Below, one piece after another: positions 1 through 9,405 of a stretch of DNA of 64,000 bases (the first letter of the stretch is position 1; each line of letters begins with the position of its first letter). The stretch comes from Desulfobacteraceae bacterium RAAP-1. GTDB lineage: Bacteria; Desulfobacterota; Desulfobacteria; Desulfobacterales; Desulfatirhabdiaceae. Location: assembly GCA_001443525.1 (NCBI GenBank), contig LKPX01000003.1:1-64000 (forward strand). The letters are read 5' to 3'. The position numbers and the translations under genes were made by a program. The notes under the pieces are model-generated. The model ran no database searches and was not told where the DNA came from. It worked only from the letters and a program-made list of their open reading frames with translations.

Positions 1-113
1 ATTCGGACTGAGACCGCGAAAGCAAGCGAGCAGCGATGAGACTGTACATTCAGTACGTCGAATCGCGGCACAGCGAAGCTGACAAAGGTATCAGTTTGAA
101 TGCGAACTGGAAT
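1..113. repeat. Palindromic repeat, family A, copy 1 (left end cut by window)
   Basis: This stretch matches 19381-19493 with only two differences that I can see (positions 28 and 67). The complete copy at 19369-19493 has imperfect terminal inverted repeats, so about 12 bases of the left end lie outside the window. Inside are nested short inverted repeats (GCGAT/ATCGC around GTAC-N5-GTAC), so the element could fold into one long hairpin. It lies directly upstream of gcvH and could affect its leader. It encodes no plausible protein. A non-autonomous mobile element or a structured RNA element are both possible. Confidence 0.8.
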
Positions 114-145
114 AACACAAACCTTTTCACAGCAGGAGGTGCACG

Positions 146-544
146 ATGAAAGATATCAGCGAATTGAAGTTTCCAGACAATATCCGTTATACCAAAGATC
201 ATGAATGGGCATTGGCGCAGGCAAACAGTATCCGCGCCGGTATCAGCGATTACGCACAGGATCAACTGGGAGATGTCGTCTATGTGGAACTGCCCAAAAC
301 CGGCGACAGCTTCCAGGCTGGTGAAGTCTTTGGAACTGTGGAATCCGTCAAGGCGGTATCCGAACTTTTCATGCCGGTCAGTGGAAAAATCACAGGCGTC
401 AACACATCTCTTACCGACAATCCGGATATGGTCAATGCCGATCCGTACGGCTCCGGATGGATGATTGATATTCAACCGGATGCTGCCCAGCTCCCCGAAA
501 CGCTCATGACCCAGGAGGCATACCTGAACATGCTGAAAGGATGA
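146..544 (+). CDS. gcvH: Glycine cleavage system H protein
   Basis: GcvH is the lipoyl-carrying shuttle protein of the glycine cleavage system. It takes the aminomethyl group from the P protein and passes it to the T and L proteins in the cytoplasm. The 132-residue length is normal for the family. The lipoyl-lysine motif ESVKAVSE is visible, with the target lysine at about residue 69, and the N-terminal KDHEW motif is typical. An AGGAGGT ribosome binding site lies about 5 bases before the ATG. It is the first gene of a tight gcvH-gcvPA-gcvPB-lipB run, with only 4 bases before gcvPA. No gcvT is seen; it may lie upstream of the window. Identification is secure. Confidence 0.97.
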   Translation: MKDISELKFPDNIRYTKDHEWALAQANSIRAGISDYAQDQLGDVVYVELPKTGDSFQAGEVFGTVESVKAVSELFMPVSGKITGVNTSLTDNPDMVNADPYGSGWMIDIQPDAAQLPETLMTQEAYLNMLKG

Positions 545-548
545 CACT

Positions 549-1880
549 ATGCGGTTTTTACCCCATACCCCGGAACAGATTCAACAAATGCTGGATGTCA
601 TTGGCGCAGAAAGCATCGAATCGCTTTTTGCCGGTATTCCTGACAGTTGCCGAAGACTGAAAATGATGGCCCTGCCGGAAGCCATGAGCGAATGGGCGCT
701 GAACCGGCATATGGACAAGCTGTCCGACCACATCGCCGTTTCACCCGAATACAAGGTGTTTTTAGGCGCAGGCCGTTATAACCATTTTATTCCAGCGACC
801 GTAACATCTCTTTCAAGCCGCTCTGAATTCTTAACGGCATATACTCCCTATCAGCCTGAAATCAGTCAGGGAACGCTTCAGGCGATCTATGAATATCAGA
901 CCCTTGCGGCATGGCTTATGGGGGTGGATGTGGCCACCGCGTCCCATTACGATGGCGCAACGGCTCTGGCTGAAGCCCTGCTCATGGCGGTTCGCAAAAC
1001 CGGCTCCAGGCAGGTCGCCGTATCATCTCTGGTGAATCCATTGTATCGCCGGGTGGTGAAAACCTATCTGGAGCCTGCTGAGATCAACATTCTGGAGTTG
1101 CCGCGGCTTCAAAACGGTCAGACAGACATTTCTCCTCTCGAAGGCATCCAGGGGATAGCGGCGGTAGCGCTCCAGTCTCCTAATTTTTTCGGTTGCATTG
1201 AGAATATCGGTGTTGCGGCTCAGAAAACGCACGAAGCAGGCGGTCTTTTTGTGGCAGGATTTACTGAAGCCATGGCTTACGGGCTTCTGAAAAATCCGGG
1301 AAGTCTGGGTGCGGATATTGTATGCGGCGAAGGTCAGAGCTTAGGCATATCTGTGGCATTTGGTGGACCGGGTCTCGGAATGCTGGGCTGCACCCGCGAG
1401 CTCATGCGGAACCTTCCAGGCCGTCTGGTAGGAAAAACAAAGGATTCAACGGGAAAAAACGGTTTTGTGCTCACCCTTGCCACCCGCGAGCAACATATCC
1501 GCCGGGAGAAGGCCACCTCGAACATCTGCTCCAACAACAGCCACTGCGCACTGACCGCCGCCGTCTATATGGCGTCTCTGGGGAAAACCGGATTTCGCGA
1601 TCTGGCGCAGTTGAACCATGACAAGGCCGCATGGCTCTGTGAGAAGCTGACGGCGTCCGGATATCCTCCGGCGTTTGGCGCGCCATTTTTCAATGAGTTT
1701 GTCGTGAAGTTCCCCCCAGAATTTGAAATCCGGTATGCAGCGCTTCTCAATAAAAAAATCGTGGCAGGGTTGCCGCTGGACAAATATTATCCTGAACTTT
1801 CCGATCATTACCTGCTGTGTGCAACTGAAACTGTATCAATGGAAGACATGAATGCCCTGATCCGGGAGGTAACCTCATGA
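549..1880 (+). CDS. gcvPA: Glycine dehydrogenase (decarboxylating) subunit 1
   Basis: This is the N-terminal half of the P protein in the two-subunit form of glycine decarboxylase. With GcvPB it decarboxylates glycine on PLP and loads the aminomethyl group onto lipoyl-GcvH. The 443-residue length is usual for the split subunit. Family stretches seen include the N-terminal FLPHTPEQI, the GAGRYNHFIP motif, TAYTPYQPEISQGTLQ and EYQTLAAWL. The PLP lysine is not in this subunit. The stop overlaps the gcvPB start by 4 bases, which suggests translational coupling and equal amounts of both subunits. Split P proteins are common in anaerobes and Gram-positives. Confidence 0.96.
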   Translation: MRFLPHTPEQIQQMLDVIGAESIESLFAGIPDSCRRLKMMALPEAMSEWALNRHMDKLSDHIAVSPEYKVFLGAGRYNHFIPATVTSLSSRSEFLTAYTPYQPEISQGTLQAIYEYQTLAAWLMGVDVATASHYDGATALAEALLMAVRKTGSRQVAVSSLVNPLYRRVVKTYLEPAEINILELPRLQNGQTDISPLEGIQGIAAVALQSPNFFGCIENIGVAAQKTHEAGGLFVAGFTEAMAYGLLKNPGSLGADIVCGEGQSLGISVAFGGPGLGMLGCTRELMRNLPGRLVGKTKDSTGKNGFVLTLATREQHIRREKATSNICSNNSHCALTAAVYMASLGKTGFRDLAQLNHDKAAWLCEKLTASGYPPAFGAPFFNEFVVKFPPEFEIRYAALLNKKIVAGLPLDKYYPELSDHYLLCATETVSMEDMNALIREVTS

Positions 1881-3328
1881 ATGAATCACTGGGCGCAACG
1901 GGTCTGATCCTGAACGAAAAACTCTTATGGGAAAAAGGACGGAAAGGCCGCAGCGGTTTTTCTCAGCCGCAGCGGGATGTGCCCGTCTCCCCGTTACCTG
2001 TAGAACTGCTGGGAAATGGCCCCGATTTTCCGGAGCTCAGCGAAGTGGATGTGGTGCGGCATTATACCCGGCTGTCCACCTGGAATTTCGGGGTGGATAC
2101 CGGCATGTATCCGCTGGGATCCTGCACCATGAAATACAATCCTAAAACCAATGAACGCCAGGCCGCGCTCCGGGGGCTGGCGTCAGGGCATCCGCTGCTG
2201 CCGGAATCTCTGTGCCAGGGTGCACTGGAACTGATGGTGGAACTGGAGCGCTTTCTGGCGGAAATTACCGGCATGGATGCTGTTTCGCTTCAGCCGGCAG
2301 CCGGCGCTCACGGGGAACTCACCGGAATGCTGGTTATCCATGCGCATTTCAAAAAAAATGGTGATTCCCGTTCCAAAATCATCATCCCCGATACTGCTCA
2401 CGGCACCAATCCGGCCAGCGCCGCACTTTGCGGATACCGTCCAGTTCCGGCGGCATCAGGGCCGGACGGCATTCTGGAACCCGCATCCATCGCCGCGCTC
2501 ATGGATGCACAGACAGCCGGAATCATGATAACCAACCCCAATACCCTGGGTCTGTTTGAAACCCATATCCGGGAAATCGCCGATGTCATACATGCCAAAG
2601 GCGGCCTGGTGTATGCCGATGGCGCAAATATGAACGCCGTGATGGGCATTGCCGACATGGGGCGCATCGGCGTGGATGTGCTGCACCTGAATCTTCACAA
2701 GACTTTCTCGACACCTCATGGCGGCGGCGGCCCCGGCGCGGGCCCGGTGTGCGTCACCCGAAAGCTGGCGCCGTTTCTTCCGGTTCCCCGCATCATAACA
2801 CGAGAGGACGGACGATACACCCTGTCTGAAGATTTTCCGGATACCATCGGTAAACTTCTGGCGTTTCACGGACATTTCGGTGTATTGGTAAGGGCTTTCA
2901 GCTATATTCTCTCGATGGGAGCAGAAGGGCTGACCACCGCCAGCCAACTGGCGGTACTAAACGCCAATTATCTCAAGGAAAAGCTGAAGACGACATTTCA
3001 TCTGGCCTATGATCGGCCCTGCATGCATGAATGCGTGTTTTCAGATCAGAAACAGCAGTCAGCCGGAATTTCAACGCTCGATATCGCCAAACGTCTGATG
3101 GATTATGGCTATCATCCGCCGACGATCTATTTTCCACTCGTAGTGCATGGGGCGCTCATGATCGAGCCGACGGAAACAGAATCCATGGAAGACCTGGATC
3201 AGTTTGTGGACGCCCTCAAACAGATTGCTTCAGAGCCTGCGGATGTTCTGAAAACGGCCCCAATCCGCACGAAGGTCCGCCGGATGGATGAAACCGCAGC
3301 CGCCAGAAAGCCGTGCTTAACAGGATGA
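1877..3328 (+). CDS. gcvPB: Glycine dehydrogenase (decarboxylating) subunit 2
   Basis: This is the PLP-binding C-terminal half of split glycine decarboxylase. At 483 residues it has the expected length. The PLP lysine sits in LNLHKTFSTPHGGGGPG at about residue 275. Other family stretches are YPLGSCTMKYNPK, QPAAGAHGE, DTAHGTNPAS and the late EPTETES. It follows gcvPA with a 4-base overlap, and the downstream lipB starts on top of its stop codon. In sulfate reducers and syntrophs the complex may run either toward glycine oxidation or in reverse; the sequence alone does not say which. Confidence 0.97.
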   Translation: MNESLGATGLILNEKLLWEKGRKGRSGFSQPQRDVPVSPLPVELLGNGPDFPELSEVDVVRHYTRLSTWNFGVDTGMYPLGSCTMKYNPKTNERQAALRGLASGHPLLPESLCQGALELMVELERFLAEITGMDAVSLQPAAGAHGELTGMLVIHAHFKKNGDSRSKIIIPDTAHGTNPASAALCGYRPVPAASGPDGILEPASIAALMDAQTAGIMITNPNTLGLFETHIREIADVIHAKGGLVYADGANMNAVMGIADMGRIGVDVLHLNLHKTFSTPHGGGGPGAGPVCVTRKLAPFLPVPRIITREDGRYTLSEDFPDTIGKLLAFHGHFGVLVRAFSYILSMGAEGLTTASQLAVLNANYLKEKLKTTFHLAYDRPCMHECVFSDQKQQSAGISTLDIAKRLMDYGYHPPTIYFPLVVHGALMIEPTETESMEDLDQFVDALKQIASEPADVLKTAPIRTKVRRMDETAAARKPCLTG

Positions 3329-4053
3329 CAATGCCAGGGTGGTATGGATTCCATCTTGGCATGATGCCATATCCGGAAGCGCTGACCTTACAGCGCCGTC
3401 TCGTGGAAGCAATGGGGCATACGGACGCTGCGACGGACGTGTTAAATGTGATGAAAAGCACGAACCGCCGTGTATTTTTATCGCCCCCGCTGCTTGAATG
3501 CACCGGGGCATTACTGATGCTGGAACATCTGCCCGTATTTACTCTAGGGAATCGGGGCGGGCTGGAAAATCTGCGGGTATCCCGCTCGTTTCTCGAAAAC
3601 GCCGGGATATCCATTATCCAGACGGAACGGGGCGGTAACATTACATATCACGGCCCCGGCCAATTGGTTTTGTATCCGATCATCGATTTGAAATCCGTAC
3701 ACATGTCCGTAACGGACTATGTCGAAGCTCTCGAAACCGTCATGATCTTAACCGCTGCCGAGTGGAGCATCACCGCCGGACGAAATCCGGCAGGACGCGG
3801 AGTCTGGGTAGGAAACGCCAAACTGGGAAGCATCGGCATCCGTGTTCGCAGAACCGTAGCATTTCACGGGATGGCGCTGAACGTATCCGTGTCCCTGGCG
3901 CCCTTCGACTGGATCAACCCCTGCGGCCTTTCAGGCATTCGGATGACATCCATGGCTCAGGAAACCGGACAGGACATTTCTATGTCAACGGTCTGCGCCT
4001 CAGTTCACAGACATGTGGAGACAACTTTTGGGATTCCTGTTGTGATGCTTTAA
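3325..4053 (+). CDS. lipB: Octanoyltransferase (lipoate biosynthesis)
   Basis: LipB moves octanoyl from acyl carrier protein to apo-lipoyl domains, here presumably GcvH. Family motifs are clear: RGGNITYHGPGQLVLYPI, then a catalytic lysine in AKLGSIG (codon 3820-3822) and the catalytic cysteine in NPCGL (codon 3922-3924). The frame opens at a GTG at 3313, but an ATG at 3325 overlaps the gcvPB stop as ATGA, and another ATG at 3331 has AACAGG at a better distance. The start is therefore 3325 or 3331. Residues 1-55 are somewhat longer than in E. coli LipB. Placement next to gcvH fits lipoylation of that protein. lipA is not in the window. Confidence 0.93.
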   Translation: MTMPGWYGFHLGMMPYPEALTLQRRLVEAMGHTDAATDVLNVMKSTNRRVFLSPPLLECTGALLMLEHLPVFTLGNRGGLENLRVSRSFLENAGISIIQTERGGNITYHGPGQLVLYPIIDLKSVHMSVTDYVEALETVMILTAAEWSITAGRNPAGRGVWVGNAKLGSIGIRVRRTVAFHGMALNVSVSLAPFDWINPCGLSGIRMTSMAQETGQDISMSTVCASVHRHVETTFGIPVVML

Positions 4054-4078
4054 TATAATCCGTTCTCCCCCATCAGCA

Positions 4079-6073
4079 CTATTCGACGAAAACTTTCTGG
4101 CCTGGGAAAATTTTAGTTCCCGGCGATAGATTGTTGATGCTCAGAAAGCGGTCTATGGGCATGTTATGGCTGGATGCAATCGAAAAAGCGCTGTCATTTT
4201 TTTTTACCAGATATTTCTTGAGATGCGCCTGTTTTTTTTCGACCTTTACTTTAGCGGCGCCATCGGGTTTTACTCTGGTCACTTCAGCAGATGCAGCGGG
4301 AATTTTCAAATTCTCACCCAATGTGATGGTGGCAGACGATAATCTATTGGCCTTCTGAATTTCTTTGGGAGTAACGCCGTACTGTCGGGCGATGCTGTAC
4401 AATGAATCTCCTGCCTTGACCGTGTGGGTGGCCGTATGAACCACGGCTGTTTTTTTATGGTTCGTTGTCTCATGACCGGCGGCTTTGGCCAAGACCAGAT
4501 GCTCTTTGCTACGATTGGACTTTCCGGTGGTTTCTTTAGCAGCAGCTACAACGGTTTGAGAAGCGCTCTGCGGAATCACCAATACCTTGCCTGGAACGAT
4601 TCTGGCGGCCTTTTTCATGTTGTTGGCCTGCATGATGCTTTTCACGCTGGTATGATAATGTTTGGCTAATCCCCCCAAGCTTTCTCCACGTTTTACCTTG
4701 TGGTGAATCACATGGTGTTGTTCCTGCGGCGGGGCGCTCTCTGTTGCGACTGCTTCTTCAGGGGAAATCGATGCGACGGATGTAACAGACGCTGCAGGAA
4801 TGTCGTTTAATCGGGCCGTCAAAAGCTGTGATGTTCCGGGGGGGATCTTGATTGAATAATTGTTTCCAGGTGTAATGCCGTACCGCAATTCCGGGTTTAA
4901 CCGTTTGAGAGTCTGCTCGAGAATGCCGGTGGCATCTGCAATATTTTTCAACTGAAGCTGTCGGGGAACCGGAAGCGTCTCAAATTCCAGTGGCGATTCA
5001 GGGACAATACCATCTAAACCATATTTTTTAAGGTTGGACACAATTTGAAGGGTTGCCATAAACCTGGGAACATAACGTGCGGTCTCATGCGGTAACTGCG
5101 CATATAAATCCCAGAAATTATCCAGATAATTGATACGCTGTTCGCTGATGACCCGCAGCACCCGGCCTTCACCGCAGTTATATGCGGCCAGAACCGTTTC
5201 CCAATCGCCGAACATATGGTGCAGTTCTTTTAAATAGGCAATGGCAGCTTTCGTGGATTTGTAGGGATCCATACGTTCGTCCACAAATTTGTCGCGCGAA
5301 AGACCGAACCGATAACCGGTGGAAGTAATAAACTGCCACAACCCCAATGCACGCGCCGGTGAAAACGCCCTGACATTATATCCGCTTTCAATCAGCGGCA
5401 GCCATGCCAGCTCTATGGGCAGCCCTTCCTGAACCAGTTGCGATTCGATATACTTCCGATAAAGGCCCGATCTCCGATATGCATTGATAAAGAAGTCTTT
5501 TTCGCACCCGGTGGTCAACGACTCAATTTCCGCCTGAACATAGGCATTCATGACTCTGGGAATAGCATTGTAACTGCCTTTGGACATGACATTCCGCGAA
5601 CCATAGATATCCTGTATTCTCCGTGTAATCAGCAGACGCAGGTCCGCCTTCTGCTGGATAAGATTGGGACGATTGTAGGTATCTACCTTGATAATCTCAC
5701 CATACGCATGATCCAGAGAAGAGATTGCTTTCTCAAACTGCCCCTTGTACCAGTAATCTTGGGCCTGTTGGCAGAAATTGAGTGCAGCATCCAGATATTT
5801 CTGATTTTTCCCGCCGAAATTGATGCGATCTCCCTGATCGTCTCCGTTATCATTTCCTCCCGCACCCGGCGCTACATCATTAATGTCCGCATCTTCGGAT
5901 ACAGAATAGGAAAGTGTGGTGCGGTGTTCCGGATTGCATGCGGTTTTTTTGTCTGAGGTACTGGAATCGCCATTGTGCGCGGCAGATATCCCCTGAGTCT
6001 GATGAGCGCATCCACTCAACCCCAGCCCAGCGATAATCATAAACAGTGTTGTAATATACAGTATTTTTTTCAA
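4079..6073 (-). CDS. mltD: MltD-like membrane-bound lytic transglycosylase with three LysM repeats
   Basis: This is a predicted peptidoglycan-cleaving lipoprotein. The frame extends to an ATG at 6118, but a TTG at 6073 preceded by GAGGAAA gives a clean lipoprotein signal (KKILYITTLFMI, lipobox LSGC), so I start there. The catalytic SLT domain contains PLIESGYNV with the expected catalytic glutamate, then SPARALGLWQFI and the AAYNCGEGRV stretch. Three LysM modules follow in the C-terminal third (KVKRGESLGGLAK, TVKAGDSLYSIAR, LVKKNDSAFSIAS), with a basic, Ala/Thr-rich linker. This architecture matches MltD. It is convergent with lipB and unrelated to it. Likely outer-membrane anchored and acting on periplasmic murein. 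Confidence 0.92.
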   Translation of the reverse strand: MKKILYITTLFMIIAGLGLSGCAHQTQGISAAHNGDSSTSDKKTACNPEHRTTLSYSVSEDADINDVAPGAGGNDNGDDQGDRINFGGKNQKYLDAALNFCQQAQDYWYKGQFEKAISSLDHAYGEIIKVDTYNRPNLIQQKADLRLLITRRIQDIYGSRNVMSKGSYNAIPRVMNAYVQAEIESLTTGCEKDFFINAYRRSGLYRKYIESQLVQEGLPIELAWLPLIESGYNVRAFSPARALGLWQFITSTGYRFGLSRDKFVDERMDPYKSTKAAIAYLKELHHMFGDWETVLAAYNCGEGRVLRVISEQRINYLDNFWDLYAQLPHETARYVPRFMATLQIVSNLKKYGLDGIVPESPLEFETLPVPRQLQLKNIADATGILEQTLKRLNPELRYGITPGNNYSIKIPPGTSQLLTARLNDIPAASVTSVASISPEEAVATESAPPQEQHHVIHHKVKRGESLGGLAKHYHTSVKSIMQANNMKKAARIVPGKVLVIPQSASQTVVAAAKETTGKSNRSKEHLVLAKAAGHETTNHKKTAVVHTATHTVKAGDSLYSIARQYGVTPKEIQKANRLSSATITLGENLKIPAASAEVTRVKPDGAAKVKVEKKQAHLKKYLVKKNDSAFSIASSHNMPIDRFLSINNLSPGTKIFPGQKVFVE

Positions 6074-6118
6074 ATGTCGTTTTCCTCGTGCAATTGAGAT
6101 AACTCCGCAACCTGTCAT

Positions 6119-6476
6119 GATTTGCCGTAGTATTTTCAGGTACTTATGAAAATTTTACAGGAATACGGATATCCTGCCGGCCTGTTGTGGGCGAACCGCC
6201 CGAAATGTTGGAATATACTGTAGTTTCATGGCAAGGATTACAGTTACGGCAGTCTTCATATTTACGCCATGCCATTGTGTTTCGGAACATTGGCAGGCAC
6301 GACTTTTACGAAGCTATCAATTTGGTATTGAAAAAAAGCATCCAATACATATATGCTGAACAGAAGCGGGCAGAATACATCCGCTGACCTGTAATGATAT
6401 GAATTACATAATCTTTGAAACTGTGTCAAGGGTTATCCTGCACAGAAATGTCCAAAAAGTCTGCAAAGGATTGGGT
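6119..6476. other. Intergenic region between mltD and a histidine kinase gene
   Basis: About 350 bases with divergent genes on each side. Open frames here (a 66-codon frame at 6187-6387, and an N-terminal extension of the kinase from 6399) have no family features, and I regard them as noise. Positions 6301-6320 read GACTTTTACGAAGCTATCAA, which resembles the right end of the family B MITE found at 24849-24997 and may be a decayed fragment. I could not identify a convincing promoter. Confidence 0.5.
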
Positions 6477-7949
6477 ATGTGGCGTCATTTCACTTTGAAA
6501 ACCAAAATTTATTCCATGCTGTCCGCGTTAGTGATGCTGACGTTTTTCGGCGGCGTAGTCATGGTATGGTACACGTTTGAGATGGAAAGCATCCTCAATC
6601 TGATCAGCGGCAAGCGTATTCAGGCGTTTAAGACGGCAGAAGCCCTGGAAACTGCGGTGACCAGTCAGAAAGGATTTGTATCCTATTTTTTCCTGGATGG
6701 TGATCCGGAATGGCTGCGTAAGCTCGGTGAATATCGCCAGATTTTCAGGGAAGAAATACAAAAGGCGCGGGAACTGGCGGATACGGACATCCAGAGAGAA
6801 GCCATTAACCGGATTGACCATGCTTATGACGCATACATTCCTGTCAAGGATCGTATGCTTACTTTTTATAAAAACAATGATCGCCAAAACGCCGCCAAAC
6901 TTCACAAGGAAGCACGAACGCTGCTTTTTTCCATCATGGATTTGTGCGAACAGTTTAAGGATTTGCAGATCAGAGAGATTCGAAACGCCAGGGTTAACGG
7001 GCACTATCAGGCTGTTCATCTGAGAATTATGGCAGGCTCAGTCATCTTTCTGGTATTGGCATTGACATTGATTCTGGTATTTTTTTTATCACGGCAGATT
7101 CTGGAGCCTCTACGAAAACTGGCAGTGGAAGCCGACCGTTCCGGAACAGCACCCGCTTCCGAAAACGAGATTAAATCACTCAGCCACAGCGTTCGAGGGC
7201 TGATCGAAGATGTGGATCATACCCATACGGAACTTCAGAAAAGCCGCGAAACCCTGCTCCAGGCGGAAAAAATGGCTCTGGTTGGCAAATTGGCGGCAGG
7301 AATGGCCCACAGCATCCGCAATCCATTCACCTCCGTCAAAATGAGGTTGTTTTCGCTGGGACGTACTTTAAAGCTGAACGAAACACAGAAAGACGATCTG
7401 GACGTCATTTCCCAGGAAATCCGCCACATTGATACCATCGTCCAGAACTTTCTGGAGTTCTCCAGGCCTCCCAGGCTCAAAATGCAGCAGGTCAGCCCTT
7501 CGTTAATAGTCGATCTGGTAATGCAGCTTTTGGAACACCGTCTGATGTCCTATGACGTACATATCGAAGTAAAACGGCAGTATCCCCTGCCCCAGATTCT
7601 GGCAGATCCGGAACAACTCAAAGAAGTCCTGGTTAATCTTGTGGTCAATGCCTGCGAAGCCATGAAAAAAGGCGGTCATATCACCATTTCGGAAGAAGAA
7701 AGCGTTGATACCGCCACAGGGCATGTCGTTGCAATCCGTGTCAGCGATGACGGCCCCGGCATACCGGAGCCTTTGCTGGGCAAAGTGCTGCAACCATTTT
7801 TCACAACACGGGAAGAAGGCACTGGACTGGGTCTCAGCATTGCCGTACGTATTGTTGAAGAACACGGCGGCCATCTGAAACTGGAATCCGTGGAAGGCAA
7901 GGGAACGACGATCACCATGACATTCCCTGTAACGGATATACCCGATTAG
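6477..7949 (+). CDS. Membrane sensor histidine kinase (NtrB-like)
   Basis: This is a predicted inner-membrane two-component sensor. I choose the ATG at 6477 (MWRHFTLKTK), which has AAAGGA six bases upstream; the frame is open from 6399. A first membrane segment (about residues 12-34) and a second (about 182-205, LVLALTLILVFFL) enclose a mostly helical periplasmic domain. The cytoplasmic part has an H-box (GMAHSIRNP), an N-box (NLVVNACEAM), a G1 box (DDGPGIP) and a G2 box (GTGLGLSI), so the catalytic domain looks complete. The gene is followed 22 bases later by an NtrC-type regulator, its likely partner. The signal sensed is unknown. Confidence 0.9.
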   Translation: MWRHFTLKTKIYSMLSALVMLTFFGGVVMVWYTFEMESILNLISGKRIQAFKTAEALETAVTSQKGFVSYFFLDGDPEWLRKLGEYRQIFREEIQKARELADTDIQREAINRIDHAYDAYIPVKDRMLTFYKNNDRQNAAKLHKEARTLLFSIMDLCEQFKDLQIREIRNARVNGHYQAVHLRIMAGSVIFLVLALTLILVFFLSRQILEPLRKLAVEADRSGTAPASENEIKSLSHSVRGLIEDVDHTHTELQKSRETLLQAEKMALVGKLAAGMAHSIRNPFTSVKMRLFSLGRTLKLNETQKDDLDVISQEIRHIDTIVQNFLEFSRPPRLKMQQVSPSLIVDLVMQLLEHRLMSYDVHIEVKRQYPLPQILADPEQLKEVLVNLVVNACEAMKKGGHITISEEESVDTATGHVVAIRVSDDGPGIPEPLLGKVLQPFFTTREEGTGLGLSIAVRIVEEHGGHLKLESVEGKGTTITMTFPVTDIPD

Positions 7950-7971
7950 AATTTTCAGGAGGCAATGACCT

Positions 7972-9405
7972 TTGAGCCAGATACTGATTATAGACGATGA
8001 CGACCAGTTGCGGAAAAGTTTTCACAAGCTCCTCGTCCAGGAAGGATATACCATTTGCAGCGCCGCATCCGGCGAAACGGGTATCGCCATGGTTCGCCAG
8101 CACTGCCCGGATGTGGTCATTCTGGATATGCGGCTGCCTGGTATGAACGGTTTTGAAACCTTCAAAGCCATCCACGATATGGATCCCAAACTGCCGGTCA
8201 TTATCATGACAGCTTATGGAAACACAGGAACGGCTATCGAGGCCACCAAGATGGGAGCATTCGATTATATTCTGAAGCCATTCGAGATTCCGGATATGCT
8301 GGTGGTTATCGATCAGGCCGTAGAAGCCGGCCGGTTCATGCGCTCTCCTATTGAAATGGATGGAATGCCGGACAGCGCTGTAAAGGATGCCATTATTGGC
8401 CGGAGCACTTCCATGCAGGAGATATATAAGGCCATCGGCCGGGTTGCCTCGACGGATGCAACGGTGCTGATCCGGGGAGAATCCGGAACCGGAAAGGAGC
8501 TGGTGGCTCGCGCCGTATATCAGCACAGCCTGCGGGCAAATCAGCCTTTTCTGGTGATCAACTGTGTGGCAATTCCTGACAGCCTGCTGGAAAGTGAATT
8601 ATTCGGCTATGAAAAAGGGGCGTTTACCGGAGCCAATCATCGCAGAGCGGGAAAACTGGAGCAGGCGCATGGCGGCACGGTTTTTCTGGATGAAATCGGA
8701 GATATGCCATTCAGCCTTCAATCCAAAATGCTGCGTCTGCTTCAGGAAAGGAGCATCGAGCGACTTGGCGGCCGTGAACCTATTCCGGTCGATGTACGCA
8801 TTATTGCGGCCACCAACCGCGATCTGGAATCGGCCATCGAAGCCGGACGCTTTCGGGAAGATCTTTATTACCGTCTGAAAGTGGTTACAATACGGCTGCC
8901 GGCGCTGAAAGAACGTTCGGGAGATATCGCTCTGCTGTCGGAATATTTTCTCTCAAGATTTTCAAGGGAGGTAGGCGTGGACTGTCCGGGAATGACGCCG
9001 GAAGCGCAAGAGCTTCTGAACAGCTATGCGTGGCCGGGAAATGTCCGCGAGCTGGCCAACACCATTCAGAAGGCCGTGATATTCAACCGGGGCGCACCTG
9101 TCAGCCGGGATGACATTGCACTGGCCATTCGTGAAAAAATTCCCGACAAGGATATCGATGATGAAACATATGAACAGATGCTGCGTCGTAGTCTTCATCG
9201 GGCGCTGACTGCATGCAGCGATGCAAATATATTTGATGTAATCATGGATCAGGCTGCCGGCATCATGATCAGCGAAGCATTGAACCTGAGCGGTGGCAAC
9301 CGTTCGCGGGCCGCTAAACTGCTGGGGCTTTCCAGACCTACACTGCACGCCAAAATCGAAAAATACGGGTTGAAATTTGAAACGTCCGTCAAGGAAGACC
9401 ATTAG
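7972..9405 (+). CDS. Sigma-54-dependent response regulator (NtrC family)
   Basis: This is an enhancer-binding transcription activator. It starts at a TTG at 7972, supported by AGGAGG at 7958-7963. The receiver domain has the acidic pocket DDDD and phospho-acceptor D52 (VILDMRLPG). The AAA+ domain contains Walker A GESGTGKE, the sigma-54 contact loop GAFTGA and the R-finger region of the family. The C-terminal Fis-type helix-turn-helix is seen in SRAAKLLGLSRPTLHAKIEKYG. Together with the kinase just upstream it forms a complete two-component pair. It is tail-to-tail with the next gene, with a 4-base overlap of the 3' ends. Target genes are not evident here. Confidence 0.93.
   Translation: MSQILIIDDDDQLRKSFHKLLVQEGYTICSAASGETGIAMVRQHCPDVVILDMRLPGMNGFETFKAIHDMDPKLPVIIMTAYGNTGTAIEATKMGAFDYILKPFEIPDMLVVIDQAVEAGRFMRSPIEMDGMPDSAVKDAIIGRSTSMQEIYKAIGRVASTDATVLIRGESGTGKELVARAVYQHSLRANQPFLVINCVAIPDSLLESELFGYEKGAFTGANHRRAGKLEQAHGGTVFLDEIGDMPFSLQSKMLRLLQERSIERLGGREPIPVDVRIIAATNRDLESAIEAGRFREDLYYRLKVVTIRLPALKERSGDIALLSEYFLSRFSREVGVDCPGMTPEAQELLNSYAWPGNVRELANTIQKAVIFNRGAPVSRDDIALAIREKIPDKDIDDETYEQMLRRSLHRALTACSDANIFDVIMDQAAGIMISEALNLSGGNRSRAAKLLGLSRPTLHAKIEKYGLKFETSVKEDH

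Noticed and set aside
1-145. Possible glycine riboswitch before gcvH
   Set aside because: The upstream sequence is nearly all family A repeat; no glycine aptamer features were seen.
6187-6387. 66-codon plus-strand frame between mltD and the kinase
   Set aside because: No ribosome binding site, no family features, and it contains the MITE-like fragment; probably chance.
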